A stretch of 64,000 nt of DNA from Prostheceraeus crozeri. Taxonomy: Eukaryota; Platyhelminthes; Polycladida; Euryleptidae. Position numbers and translations under genes: made by a program. The notes below the pieces were generated by a model. The model was not told the DNA's origin, made no database searches, and saw only the letters and a list, made by a program, of their open reading frames with translations. Below, piece after piece: positions 12,848-23,809 of the stretch. Every line of letters starts with the position of its first letter. Positions within the stretch are counted from its first letter, which is position 1. Location: assembly GCA_907163375.1 (NCBI GenBank), contig CAJQUW010008614.1:186001-250000 (forward strand), written 5' to 3'.

Positions 12848-13072
12848 GTGGTAGGATGGCTCAGTTGGTAAAGCGACCGACACTTTGTCACATAGTACAG
12901 AAGGTCGAGGGTTCGAGTCACCGTCTGAGGAGGTACCACCGCTCTCACCATAAGGGTTACCTATAAGATTTATCTTGAGGGTAGCCTGGTGGGAGTTGCC
13001 AGTTGTAGAAGGATACCGCATCTCTAGTTTCGGCTAGTATGGCCTTTTGCCTTGGATGCGGCATGAGAGGTT
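12848..13072 (+). repeat. tRNA-derived SINE
   Basis: The 5' part carries RNA polymerase III internal promoters: A box TGGCTCAGTTGG (12857-12868) and B box GGTTCGAGTC (12910-12919), with tRNA-like spacing. It cannot form a full tRNA because the 3' acceptor arm is replaced by about 150 bases of unrelated body (ATAAGGGTTACC, GATGCGGCATGAG) ending in an A/T-rich tail. This head-body-tail layout is that of a SINE. It would depend on a LINE partner for reverse transcription. Confidence 0.85.
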
Positions 13073-13423
13073 AAAAATATACATTGGAAATTTCAAAACA
13101 ATTTGGATGCAATTCTGTTGTTCTGGATTTTAATCTTATCACTAATTGAATCATTTTTCTTCATATTACTGTCAGTTATAATGGTAGTTATCGTAAATAA
13201 ATCAACGCCCGTTAGCGCCAGGTCAAACAGAGCCAGTCAGTAAGGCTTTGGTGAATTTGAATGATTAATAAATTGATGTTCTATCATTGTTTGATAAATA
13301 AATCAAGATTCAAGTTATATCAAGGGTAGATACATTTTCTTGCAAAAAATTGATGTCGTACTAGCATACCTCTTTTCTCTTGTATGTTTATGCATAAATA
13401 GAAGTTTTCTCATTCCATTTTAG
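13073..13423 (+). other. Upstream intron or flank of the recombinase-domain gene
   Basis: No coding signal until a pyrimidine-rich tract ending CATTCCATTTTAG at 13423, which is a good 3' splice site directly before the open frame. The stretch is therefore probably intron sequence; an upstream first exon was not identified. Confidence 0.45.
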
Positions 13424-15486
13424 CAATAGCAAATGTGGACCTCGACTCTGACAACGTTGTATCAGAAAGTGATAATTCTCTGGATGAAACTGCAGAATTT
13501 CCGATCTTCGATCCCAGGAAAAGAAGAAAAAACTACGATGAATCTAATCTTCTGTCATGTTTCAAGAAAAGCTCAGATAAAAAGAATATAGTGGGTGGCC
13601 ATCCTGAATCAGCTTGTATCATTAAAGACTCAGATGGAGAGAATGATGTTGATACACATTCTGAATCATCAACGTCTACTTACATCATCAAAGAGTCGGA
13701 TGACGATAGTAAGATGGACACGCACTCCGAATCATCTACATCTACTTGGTTCTTTAATGGTTCTGATGAAGAAACACTGAAACATTCTCGCCCGAGGTCT
13801 ACGTCAAATATTACTACGGAAGCTTCTTCTCTTCATACCGAGGAGGTATCTTTTCAGATACAGTCATCTTCAACGTCGAATAGGCCCAATATCTTGGAAG
13901 CTTCTTCTCTTCAGACCGAAGTATCTACTCATCAGACCGAGGAAGTAGGTCTATCTTCTCATGTGCAATCATCCTCATCGTCGAGTCAAGTTTCATATCA
14001 AGGGAACGTTTCCCGGTGCCCAATGGACACGAAGTTGGAAACAGCTTCAAATTTTTCTTTGGTTGTAACTGGTACAAACCAAAAGGGAAATAAAAGAGTA
14101 TGGGACAAGATCGACGTATGCTTCTTCTGTAAAATGCATCTAAGGACAGCATCTTTCGCTGAACACCTATATCGAAAGTATAATTCCGAAGATGAAGTCA
14201 AGGATGTTATGACTCATCCTAAGAATACAAAACAAAGAAATAATGCGATCCAGGTGATTCTCAACCTGGGTAATTACATCCATAACTGTGAATCCATTCG
14301 TTCTGATGGCTTTGTGATTCCTGTAAAACGACCTGCCAGAGATATTGACATAACAAACTGTATCGGGTTATATGTTTCTTGTTCTAACTGCTTCGGATTC
14401 TATGCGAAGACTGACTTTTGGCGGCATCGATGTCCTGCGCTGATGAAACCCTCCATGAAGAAATCCACTTTGCCATCGCTGTCATTTGCCAATACTCCAG
14501 GATTGAAAGATTTCTACAATCGGTTGTCATATGACGTAATTGGGACGCAAGTTGCTGAAGATGAAACGATAAGAAAATACGTCATATGTGAAGTGAGCAA
14601 CAGAGGTAGCACGCAATACAAAACAATTTCATCTAATGCCCGATTACTCGCAGAATTTTTGATTCACTGTAATAAAGAGGGTACTAAGCTACCTATGATT
14701 GAATGGTTGAAACCAGAAAATTTCGAATCCATGTATTCAAAGCTAACGAATATGTTTTTATATGACGATTCAACACCTACATGTCCGTCAATGAACCGTC
14801 CGTCAACTTTACGAAAATTGATTCAAATCTTGACGAAATTGAATTCGATCATTCGGGTCAATTATCTTATTGAGAAACAATTTAGAGAAGCTGAGAAGCA
14901 AAAAGCGATGGATGAAATTATTTCTGCAAGACTTCAACCATTGAGTTTCAATGCGTTCAAGACGATGTCATGTTCAAGTTCAGGTGTTCCCCAAAAATTA
15001 CCTTCGTCTGATGATATGGTCTTATTCAAAGAATTTCTGTCAAGCCGGTTGAATTCCGCATTAATGGTACCAGAAAATAAGCGTTGCATTGCTGAGCTGA
15101 CTGTCGCACGTTTGATTTTCTTTAATAAACGAAGAGCGGGTGAAGTTTCTAATGTAAAAGTATCCCACTGGAAGCAACGATCTGAATGGAAGAATGGAGC
15201 GAAAGATCAGAGACTTTCAGATGATGAGCAGCAGCTTGTGGAAGAAATGGAGCTACTTTATGTTATTGGAAGGGGACGGAAATTTGTACCAATAATTTTT
15301 CCCAAAGAGTGTGTAGCGACAACTGAGTGGCTGTGCCAGGACAAAGAAAATAATGATTACATTTTCGCAAACAAAAACGGAAATCCACTGCGAGGAACGG
15401 ATGTGCTTCGTTCACTTACAAACGAGGCTGGACTGGAGAATTTGCGATCAACGAAGTTTCGCAAGTTTTCTGCAACAACTTTACAG
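13424..15486 (+). CDS. Exon 1 seen: tyrosine-recombinase-domain protein
   Basis: A 684-codon open exon. It begins after an acceptor (AG at 13422-13423) with no in-frame ATG near the start (the frame opens at a GTG, 13435), so an earlier exon is likely. The first ~200 residues are acidic, Ser-rich and contain degenerate repeats (DTHSESSTST). Then come Cys/His groups (CFFCKMHL...H near residue 230; CSNCFGFYAKTDFWRHRC near 310-335) that look like zinc fingers. The C-terminal part resembles tyrosine recombinases of the Crypton/YR-derived kind: FNKRRAGEVSN holds the first catalytic Arg and STKFRKFSATT the second. It ends in CAG|GTAAAT and joins the next exon in phase 0. This could be a domesticated gene or part of a transposon. 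Confidence 0.7.
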
Positions 15487-16035
15487 GTAAATTGTTTTTA
15501 TCAGTCATATTCTTTAGTTAAATTGGCAAATAAAATCATCGTCTTGATGCTGCTTTTCATCATGATCGTACATGATAGATAGATGGATATTAGCAACTTT
15601 ATCTGTTTTTCAGTGAGAGTATTTTTATTTTATGTAGGCCTACGTGTAAAGTCTCTCAATCAATATCACGGTGTTGATAGTGCAACGAACACTGGTTTCA
15701 ATATACATGTATCTTTCCCATAGGCTCTTTGCAATGTTTCATGGTTGAAAATTTAATCAATGAAACATGAATACTGCGATTACTTACGGTACTCATTTCT
15801 TTGTGCATGTATTCAATTGTGATTAAAATTTCAAATATCTTTGAAGATCTTACTCGGTGTATTAAGGGAGTACAATATAATCTTCGCATTTATAAAGCTC
15901 ATTGGTCAATGAGTATTTTTTCCTAGTCTGACATAATACATTGAAGGCTATATTTAAATGAATGCTTTATTTGATGTTCTAGGGAATGACGCGATTACTA
16001 TTAAGATAATTAAAATTCTGTTCGTTGAGTTTCAG

Positions 16036-16181
16036 TCCGAAGATTATACGGATACGCAATTGCGATTACTTTGTCGACACTTAGGACATTCAGTGGATGT
16101 CCACGGCAGGTATTACAGGCTCCCCGATTCGTCGATAACATTGGCCAAAGTCAGTAAAATGTTAATGCATGCAGAAAACAA
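16036..16181 (+). CDS. Exon 2: C-terminal tyrosine-recombinase core
   Basis: The exon starts after TTGAGTTTCAG and reads in phase 0 from the previous exon. It encodes LCRHLGHSVDVHGRYYRLPD, which supplies the GH motif and the catalytic Tyr of the recombinase fold, followed by a LAKVSKMLMH helix. Together the exons give Arg, Arg, His and Tyr, but the His expected two residues after the second Arg is Phe. The exon can end at 16181 (donor GTAAGT) or the protein can stop at the TAA created by reading through (16183-16185). Confidence 0.75.
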
Positions 16182-16236
16182 GTAAGTCAATTGATATCAA
16201 AGTCTTCCAAATGCTAAAACGGACATGCTATTTTAA

Positions 16237-19212
16237 CCCTTTCAGCACGAAATCATTAAGATACCTGTCCTAGTGACACGCACAGTGTGTCATGCAATAA
16301 TTATTCAACGTAACAAAATTTGAAAATTAATCATTGTTCGATGTTACGATGACACACGATGCGTGTCGTTACTATCATTGTCCACTGTTACGGTGACACG
16401 CCAGAGGTGTCAAATAGGTATATTTTCTATATTTTATTTGTCCATTTTATGTGATTTCGAGGTGTTATTGCAACAGATAATAGCATTAGATCTTGTCATG
16501 ATGCACATGTTTTCTCCGGAAGAAAAGACGGAGAAAACTGCTACAAGGAATGCAAATAGGTGTTCTCAAAATCTTTGGGAGTTTTAGAGTTGACTTGACT
16601 AATAAGTACAGTACTATGCGATGATAACACCGTAAACAGTTTTCCTTAATTTCTCATTTCACACAGTAATAATTCTCATTACGACCACAGTAAATAATTC
16701 TACACATTTTTGCTAATCTTTTTAAAACAACACAATCTATTTCGAGCTTGTATTATACACATTATGGGAACCAAACATATAAGACATATAGGCTTATATG
16801 CTTGGTTCCAATTTCCCAATCGAGTGTGCCATGAAAGCTTTTTGAATAAGACTGAATAAGATATACCTCTTATGTTTTCCTAGAAATTGTGCAATTAAAA
16901 AAGAACCGATTACCAATTACCAATTACCGATCATATAAATTTATAAATATTTTCGAGCGTATAATTTTTTATGTTTATTGCAATGTATTTGCACATCTTT
17001 TATTTACAGTCCACTCAATATTAATCACTCATTTTTCATTTCAATTTTATATTTACTCTTTTAATGTTACTTTACTTTTAATTACTTCTGCTTTTGCACC
17101 TCGAATGTAACGGAAAATCAAAAGCCATTTACTGCTATTACTACAAAATATATTCAACGCAATAAACCCATAATACGTTTCGAAAAGTTTCAGGTTTACT
17201 CATGATATTTTGAAAAACAAGGAGCAGCACATAGACCAGGTTGTCCAGGGCAATCAGCACATCGGAAGACAGTTTCTTTCCGCTTTCCGGCTTGGTAGCA
17301 AACACGGCATCTCTTGTGAGGTCGAGGTTCTCCTTCCCTTGCTGGTATGCGTTCAAGTTTATGTTGTGGATTCCGTTCCTCCAAGCATCGATTGTTTGTT
17401 GATCGTGGTACCAGGCGAGGTCTTCCGACAGGATTTCGTCCAATACCTGTTTGTAAGACCAAACGATTGACAGATTTCATGCAGTAATCTAGGTAGTTCA
17501 TTTTACCATCATTCTTCCTGTAGAGAATCCATGAATTGTAATGCATGATTTGAATTAAGTGCAAGCAGTACTTTACAAACCATGTATAATTTTTCCGATT
17601 GATATCGTAATGATGAAGTGCGGCATCCAACCGGTCGACACCGCCCATATGGGCATTGTAATTCAATACAGATCGTGACTTCTTCACCGTTTCGTGGTGT
17701 CCACCTTTGACTATGCGGCTGACCTCAACATCTTCAGCAGCAGCAAACGTATCCATCAAGTAAACCGTCTTCTTTCCAGACGACTTTTGATCCACAAGTT
17801 TTACGCAAAGAACTTCGCCGTTGCGGGAATAAGCTTGAGACTTAACAGGCAGATTTAAGTGCTTTAAATCGCTCGGAACGCCCCGGTTCGCTTTTACAGT
17901 TCCAGTCATAAATGTACCATTGCGAAACAGATATCGGGCTAATCTACAGGAAGTATAAAAGTTATCAAGATAAACGTGGTAACCTTGATTAAACAGGTCG
18001 TGTGATAATTGTATCACAATTCGTTCCGTAACTGATAATGTTTCAGCACCACGATGAGACAATCCGACTGCCCGATTTTCAGTACTCAGACCATGAAGCA
18101 TAATCTTCCAAACGTAACCCGACTCGGATTCTGCCAATACATACGACTTTATTCCATACCTCCTACGCTTGCTTGGGATATATTGTCGTATTCTTAAACG
18201 TCCTTTGAACAGCATGAGTGTCTCATCTATAGAAATCTGACGGTTTGGTAGGTATGTATTTTGGCATATATTATTAACTTTTTCCAGAAATGGTCGTACT
18301 TTTGCTAAATAATCATTTTCCAAATTTTCTGGGTCTGCAAAGCGAATATAGTTCAAAATTAACTGAAATCTGTCACGGGATAGAGATTCAGGTGACGAGA
18401 ATATCTCTTGACGAAACACCAAATCGCCACTCCAGTATGATGCAAGCGTAGGCTTCTTGTTCAAAGCCATTAAAAATTGCAATCCAATAAACTTTCTGAT
18501 TTCATTGACTGTAACTTGTCTGCTGTTTTGTAATTTCTGGCTTTCAGGATTATCAACTAATTCTTGCCAAAGTCTGTTGTTTGTGTAGTCGCATATATCT
18601 TGCATTAAGTCGTCAGTGAAAAAGTGATTTAAGAAAAACATATCATCTTCTAATTCATTTGGAATCTCTAAGCGTGGATGTAGTCCTGTAGTTCCAGTAA
18701 ATTCTGGTCCACGTCTGACGGAATCAGTACCACTTTGGACAGTTCGCCATTCACCAGTGCTGCCACCTGCATCTTCGTCAGAGCTGCTACTTGAGTCGTT
18801 ATCTCGCAAGTCATTATCTTGTATTTCATCTTCAATCTCACTGCCTGAACTGCCATCTTCGTTTGTATCAAATCCCATCAAATTCAACGCATCTGTCATG
18901 GCAGAACGCCGGGGATACCGCCGACCACTTTGCGTGCTCATTATGATATGAATGCGCAATTCGAACAGCAACAACTATCAACAAATTCTGTCGGTGTGAA
19001 TGATATTCAAAGATCTGTTCAATAAACGAAATCTTACGTAATAATTCGGTGAACCTGTCCTTTGAGAGTGATCATAATTCAGAAACATTCACCGATGGTT
19101 TTATGACAGGCTCTGCGTGTCACGGTATAATCGTACTATTGCATTGATTCTAATTCCGTTAATTTGTTAATAGATACATGACACGTACAGCGTGTCGTCC
19201 GTACTGAAAGGG
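16237..19212 (-). mobile_element. piggyBac transposon, complete with TTAA sites
   Basis: Both ends abut the piggyBac target TTAA (16233-16236 and 19213-19216). The left end begins CCCTTTCAGCACG and the right, inverted, CCCTTTCAGTACG. Subterminal inverted motifs built on GACACGC/GCGTGTC recur near both ends (about 16273-16400 and 19105-19200), likely transposase binding sites. It is 2,976 bp, the size expected of an autonomous copy, and contains one long transposase frame. Short, nearly matching ends and an open transposase point to recent insertion. Confidence 0.95.
17196..18941 (-). CDS. piggyBac transposase
   Basis: A 581-residue open frame from the ATG at 18941 (MSTQSGRRYPRR); the frame is open a little further upstream but without an ATG. 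The N terminus is acidic and Ser-rich, typical of PGBD proteins. The DDE-type core has its Asp residues in SIDETLMLFKG, VYLDNFYTS and HMGGVDRLD, in the expected order. The C terminus carries a Cys-rich finger (CRVCYQAGKR...CADCPG...LCAAPC) that binds the element ends. No stop or shift is visible and the length fits the family, so it may encode active enzyme that cuts and pastes at TTAA. It lies inside intact terminal repeats. Confidence 0.93.
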   Translation of the reverse strand: MSTQSGRRYPRRSAMTDALNLMGFDTNEDGSSGSEIEDEIQDNDLRDNDSSSSSDEDAGGSTGEWRTVQSGTDSVRRGPEFTGTTGLHPRLEIPNELEDDMFFLNHFFTDDLMQDICDYTNNRLWQELVDNPESQKLQNSRQVTVNEIRKFIGLQFLMALNKKPTLASYWSGDLVFRQEIFSSPESLSRDRFQLILNYIRFADPENLENDYLAKVRPFLEKVNNICQNTYLPNRQISIDETLMLFKGRLRIRQYIPSKRRRYGIKSYVLAESESGYVWKIMLHGLSTENRAVGLSHRGAETLSVTERIVIQLSHDLFNQGYHVYLDNFYTSCRLARYLFRNGTFMTGTVKANRGVPSDLKHLNLPVKSQAYSRNGEVLCVKLVDQKSSGKKTVYLMDTFAAAEDVEVSRIVKGGHHETVKKSRSVLNYNAHMGGVDRLDAALHHYDINRKNYTWFVKYCLHLIQIMHYNSWILYRKNDGKMNYLDYCMKSVNRLVLQTGIGRNPVGRPRLVPRSTNNRCLEERNPQHKLERIPAREGEPRPHKRCRVCYQAGKRKETVFRCADCPGQPGLCAAPCFSKYHE

Positions 19213-19219
19213 TTAACAG

Positions 19220-19251
19220 AGAAAGCGACAAACGCGGTACGTCTACTAAAA
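19220..19251 (+). CDS. Possible exon 3 of the recombinase-domain gene
   Basis: Directly right of the piggyBac TTAA the sequence reads TTAACAG and then 32 bases that stay open in the phase left by exon 2 and end at AAAA|GTGAGT. Removing the transposon would leave a 58-base intron with its acceptor built around the TTAA. The exon is very short and its sequence is not recognisable, so the call rests on splice signals and phase only. Confidence 0.35.
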
Positions 19252-19364
19252 GTGAGTCACGATAATAAGGGCTAGTCAATAAGTCTTGCACATTTGTTTG
19301 CAAAATTCGTTCAAAAGCACTTTCAGCGATCACAATAAAATCACTCATCCAAATAAAACATACA

Positions 19365-20030
19365 GACAGATTGCAGTTATCGATTTCCTACATAAACAGC
19401 AAGATCAGTAACACACTATGGTTCTGTATTTCTTCAGAAACAAGTAAAGGAGTCAGATTGTAGTTATGGATTTCCTTGCGACAATCGTTTCATCTTTCCT
19501 TCAGAGACAGGTGGAGACGGAGTCATGTTGTCGTTAAAGATTTCCTTGCGGCAGTCGCTTCATCTTTCCTTCAGAGACAGGTGGAAAAGGAGTCAGATTG
19601 TAGTTATGAATTTCCTACAGAAACAGCGAGATCATTAACACACTATGGTTCTGTATTTCTTCAGAAACAAGTAGAGGAGTCAGATTGTAGTTACGAATTT
19701 CCTTGCGATGATCGTTTAATCTTTCCTTCAGAGACAGGTGATAAAGCAGTCAGATTGTAGTTATGGATCTCCTTTCGATGATCGTTTCATCTTTCCTTCA
19801 AAGACAAGTAGAGAGGGAGTCATGTTGTCGTTAAAGATTTCCTCGCGGTGGTCGCTTCATCTTTCCTTCAGAGACAGGTGGAAATGGAGTCATATTGTAG
19901 TTATGGATTTCCTACAGAAACAGCAAGATCAGTAACACACTATGGTCCTGTATTTCTTCAGAAACAAGTAGAGGAGTCAGATTGTAGTTTTGGATTTCCT
20001 TGTGATAAACGTTTCATCTTTCCGTAATAG
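19365..20030. repeat. Minisatellite, higher-order repeat block 1
   Basis: Tandem units of two related kinds: B units of 70 bp (GATTTCCTTGCG...TTTCATCTTTCCTTCAG...GGAGTCAGATTG) and A units of about 87-89 bp (GATTTCCTACAGAAACAG...CACACTATGGTTCTG...). They alternate as A-B-B in three rounds. Unit lengths are not multiples of three, so coding is unlikely even though partial frames stay open. Confidence 0.85.
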
Positions 20031-21444
20031 TTGAGTCGGAAAGAGTCAGGTTTTTAAAGATCTTAATTATTGTTTTTCTTATGTACAAAATTATTCGATC
20101 GCCATCCAGCAATCATCTTCAGGTACAAAAGATTAGAAGTTTAAACTATGAGGAATTTTAAAATGATATTTACAATGAGATGACATGATGATTTACAATG
20201 ATATGATATGAAGGAATGTAGATATGAACAGGTTGTACTGGATTACATATCTTTACCAGTAGCAAAAATAAATTGACCTGACAGGATGGATGAATTCTAT
20301 GTTAGATGATGTAGTGAAGAAATGATAAAGTTATTAGTAAAAAAGGAAATCATGGTAGCTGTCAAGTTCTGTTCTACACTCTAAACCAGCACCTCCTAAA
20401 TCAGACACTGAAGCGAGACACTATTCGTAACTAATAAAAAAATCCTAAAGCAAAGCGTTTTAGGAGGCTAGCGCACTAGTGTTATTGTTCTCTTTAGTAT
20501 GTCAGCATTCTATTTCACGCAACCTCCTAAAATTCTAGTGTGTCGCGCTTTAGGATGCAGATTTCTACGATTTTAGGAGGTGACAGTTTACAGAGTACTA
20601 TTTATGGTTGGTTTATATTTGTTAATGATGAATGCTTCACGTAATCTCAAATTTGTGTTGTCATGATCGTGGGCCAGAATGTCAATATTGATGTCCAAAT
20701 GTTGTACTTTGCACGTTTGAATATGTTTAAACACGGAAGATGAAGGGCTTGTGGTATGTTCCTTGAAGCGGGCGTAGAGAGGTCGTATGGTACTGCCAAT
20801 ATAAATTTGATCACATTTGTTACAGTGGATCTTGTAGATAATGTTTTTTCGGTTGCATAATTCTTTGTTTCTCATTTTACAGTTGGCAAGAGAGCATAGT
20901 TGTGTTGTACCTACTTCATTTCGTTTCAGTTGTTGACGAAGTGTTTTATTGCGTCTTGTAAGTCGAACATTAAGTTTGTGTTTTTGGAAAACGCGTTTTA
21001 TCCGTGAGTCAGTATTATCAGAGATGTATGGAAAAGAGAAATATAGAACATTTTTATTAGTCCATTGATTGCTGCTTCGCTTTAGTTTTGTTGATTTTTT
21101 GTGCTGTTGCATTTTTCTCTCCGAAGATTTCATAATTTGTTCGCTATATCCATTTGTACGCAAAAGATCGTCAAAATCCTTCTTGTGCTTCCTGCGTGTT
21201 GGTTCTTCTGAGCATCGATCAGAAATTCTCTTCTTTTCGTTTATAATGAAATTAATTTTAGTCTTAGTTAGCATGTGAGAATCAGAGTGTACAAAAATGT
21301 TCTTTTTAGCTGCTTTTTTGTAGAATTCAAATCGTGCTTCATTGGATGAAGATATTGTTATTGTAAAGTCGAGAAGACTTAAAGATCTTTGATTTTTTGG
21401 ATGCTCAAAGCTGAAAAGAACATTTTCCTTGTTTTCGTCAAAAA
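20031..21444 (-). mobile_element. Truncated Penelope-like element in the minisatellite
   Basis: A segment with a GIY-YIG endonuclease frame on the minus strand interrupts the minisatellite, which resumes at about 21445. The 5' part of the element (most of the reverse transcriptase) is missing, the usual result of incomplete reverse transcription. The 3' region (20031-20587) is noncoding and holds a small nested inverted-repeat element. Confidence 0.65.
20390..20582. mobile_element. 193-bp nested inverted-repeat element
   Basis: Ends are CACCTCCTAAA (20390-20400) and TTTTAGGAGGTG (20571-20582). A second inverted pair of CCTAAAGC/GCTTTAGG-like motifs lies inside, with AGGAGG repeated four times in both orientations. 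It sits in the 3' noncoding part of the Penelope fragment, immediately after its stop codon. No clear target duplication was found. Confidence 0.5.
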
Positions 21445-21450
21445 GATTTC
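20588..21450 (-). CDS. Penelope-like RT end plus GIY-YIG endonuclease
   Basis: The frame gives a lysine-rich linker (SLLDFTITI near the start, then basic helices) followed by a GIY-YIG endonuclease: YKIHCNKCDQIYIGST, then RPLYARFKEH and an ALREAFIINKYKP-like end. The preceding CKMRN...CNRKN Cys pair is the zinc-binding motif usual in Penelope elements. The catalytic RT motifs are absent. The N-terminal ~15 residues are read from minisatellite sequence and are not real element coding. The endonuclease region itself has no stop, but the element cannot move without RT. Confidence 0.8.
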
Positions 21451-21905
21451 CTTGCGGTCGTCTTTTAATCTTTTCCTCAGAGACAGGTGGAGAAGGAGTC
21501 ATGTTGTAGTTAAAGATTTCTTTGCGGTGGTCGCTTCATCTTTCCTTCAAAGACAAGTAGAGAAGGAGTCAAGTTGTCGTCAAAGATTTCCTTGTGGTCG
21601 TCGCTTCATCTTTCCTTCAGAGACAGGTGGAAAAGGAGTCAGATTGTAGCTATGAATTTCCTACAGAAACAGCGAGATCATTAACACACTATGGTTCTCT
21701 ATTTCTTCAGAGACAAGTAGAGACGGAGTCAGATTTTAGTTATGGATTTCCTTGCGACAATCGTTTCATCTTTCCTTCAGAGAGAGGTGGAAAAGGAGTC
21801 AGATTGTAGTTATGAATTTCCTACAGAAACAGCGAGATCATTAACACACTATGGTTCTGTATTTCTTCAGAAACAAGTTGAGGAGTCAGATTGTAGTTAC
21901 GAATC
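21445..21905. repeat. Minisatellite, higher-order repeat block 2
   Basis: Continuation of the A/B array on the other side of the Penelope fragment: three B units, A, B, A. It ends abruptly at about 21903 where the sequence changes to the zinc-binding exon. Confidence 0.85.
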
Positions 21906-21925
21906 ATCAACACTGTCCCCTTTAC

Positions 21926-22124
21926 CTTTGTTCAGTAATAGCATGTGACAACCTCCACAAACGCCACTGGGAAAATCATGATTGTCTATGTCAAAGTGTT
22001 CAATTAAATGTTTTAGTACGATAGAAATTTCTTTAGCATAAAGATTTCTCGTCGCTTTCCGGTAACAAACGATGCATACTCTCTCCCGTAGTTCTTCGTG
22101 TGTTTCATCTAACGCCGTTGCCAT
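21926..22124 (-). CDS. Possible first exon, zinc-binding protein
   Basis: From the ATG at 22124 the minus-strand frame reads MATALDETHEELRERV followed by CIVCYRKATRN and, 35 residues on, SGVCGGCHMLLL. The two CxxC groups suggest one zinc site. A good donor follows LLLNK (AACAAAG|GTAAAG), so this may be a first exon spliced towards lower coordinates, through the repeat block. I do not recognise the family with certainty; similar N-terminal Cys motifs occur in transposon-associated proteins of invertebrates. Confidence 0.4.
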
Positions 22125-22199
22125 TTTGATCGTAAATGAAATCAAAAATTTACCAGTGAGCGACAATTCAATTCCTATGTTATATTTATGCCATAACAT

Positions 22200-23801
22200 A
22201 CATGTGAATGACTATGGATATCGAATCAAGACACGACACGGTCAAAAAAATTCGAAGGATCCAGGAAACGGAAGATGCCAAAGTTAAACAATTATCCTAG
22301 TGGAGAATCCTGTAAATAATTAGGTAATTAAAAGTCACGAACGAATGAATATAAAAATATCTTTGGTATGACTCATCAATCAGTTTCAATCAATCACGAA
22401 GCACTAGCAGTTTAATGAAGAAATCGAACAATGCTATTACCGCACGCAACATAACGAGTCAAGACAATAGATATTTTATGGCTTCTATATCTTTATAGAA
22501 GTAAAGAATATAATAAATAGAAGTATGAAGCGGAGAATTCTTTACCCTCTAAACCCCTATATCACACTCGCATGTTATATGGTGGCTTTACTAATGACTT
22601 TATGTAGCCGGTAATCTGAAACAATGAGCCTTTTCCGAGTCTGCTATAGACGTTGAGAAAAATGATCTTGTTGGTCTATTATGGTGACAAAACATAACAT
22701 GAGATGTGAAGATAAGACATGTCATAGAAAAAAATACGATGATAGAATAAATGAGATGACAAAAGACGCTCGAGATTTCATTTGATAGCTATAAAGGATA
22801 GGTTTTGAAGATCATTATCTACATTTGTAAATTCTTAGATTCTGAGCTTCAATTACTTTTGCAATTTCAATAGCTGCGGGAAATTTCTGATTTAATAAAT
22901 GAATGAAATTATTTTCTATTTTTGCAAAATAGTGGTAAAACTAGCACGTACTACTCATAAAATAGATATGTCACCTATGCAGACAGTACTTGACAATTCC
23001 TTCAAGTATTTTATGGATGCATTACAACAATATATAGTGTTATGACGGCTACTTTGTCTTGGAAATGCGTTGAGTTGAAAAAAAGAGGACACACAACGAA
23101 AATAGCCGCCATTTTGAAAATTGGCCATTTAAAAAAAAATCTGAGCATTAAAAAATTTTCCTTTTTGCGATTATACACTTCAAATGGGTCATGGATCATG
23201 AAAAAACAGGTTTGGCCGATGGTATATTTTTTGAGTCTGAATGTTGAAATGGGGACACCGTGAGCAATGTCTTCCGACACCTCTAGAGGCTCCAGATCTT
23301 CTTGGATATAGGCTTGCCAAGTCTTCCAGGTGGTCGGCGACCATTGGCGGTAATGCACATAAATGAACATCAAATCATTTATCTTGGAAAGACAACGGCA
23401 ATTTTCTCCTTCTGGTGATTGTTGAATATGCTTTACACTGATATACCTCGTTTCGATCTCCCCATTTTTCTACTTACATAGATGATCATTTTGATATATA
23501 GGCCTACATGATGTATTAAGCAGTATTCCATTTTTCAGCTAGATGTCAAGGCGTAAGAAGTACGATAACCCTAAACGGCGCAAAATGATGATTCAGTTAC
23601 AGGATCTACATGGTGACTGATATGTTGTGTCTGTCTTCAAGACTGTTAGTTGTGGCGTTCATGTTGCAATATGGAATTTGTGAAACTGTATTATTCGACA
23701 TGTGTTCCCCCTACCCCTTTGCAAGGGACCATGGGGTTGTTAAAATAAAATGAAAATAAAAATTATCTTTCATTTATATCCAAGACCTTGCAATTACATG
23801 C
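22200..23801. other. No gene recognised
   Basis: AT-rich DNA. A 120-codon minus-strand frame (23011-23373) has no recognisable domain. One TAGGCCTA octamer at 23499. Confidence 0.45.
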
Positions 23802-23809
23802 ATCTATAG

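Noticed and set aside
12857-12919. A tRNA gene
   Set aside because: A and B boxes are present but there is no acceptor-stem closure and a SINE-type body and tail follow.
19136-19348. Minus-strand frame of 70 codons
   Set aside because: It crosses the piggyBac end and the TTAA site, has no domain, and conflicts with the plus-strand splice reading.
19365-20030. CRISPR-like or protein-coding repeat array
   Set aside because: Units are contiguous without unique spacers, the host is eukaryotic, and unit lengths of 70 and ~89 do not preserve reading frame.
23011-23373. Minus-strand frame of 120 codons
   Set aside because: No domain or motif recognised; composition looks like translated noncoding DNA, so it is not annotated as a gene.
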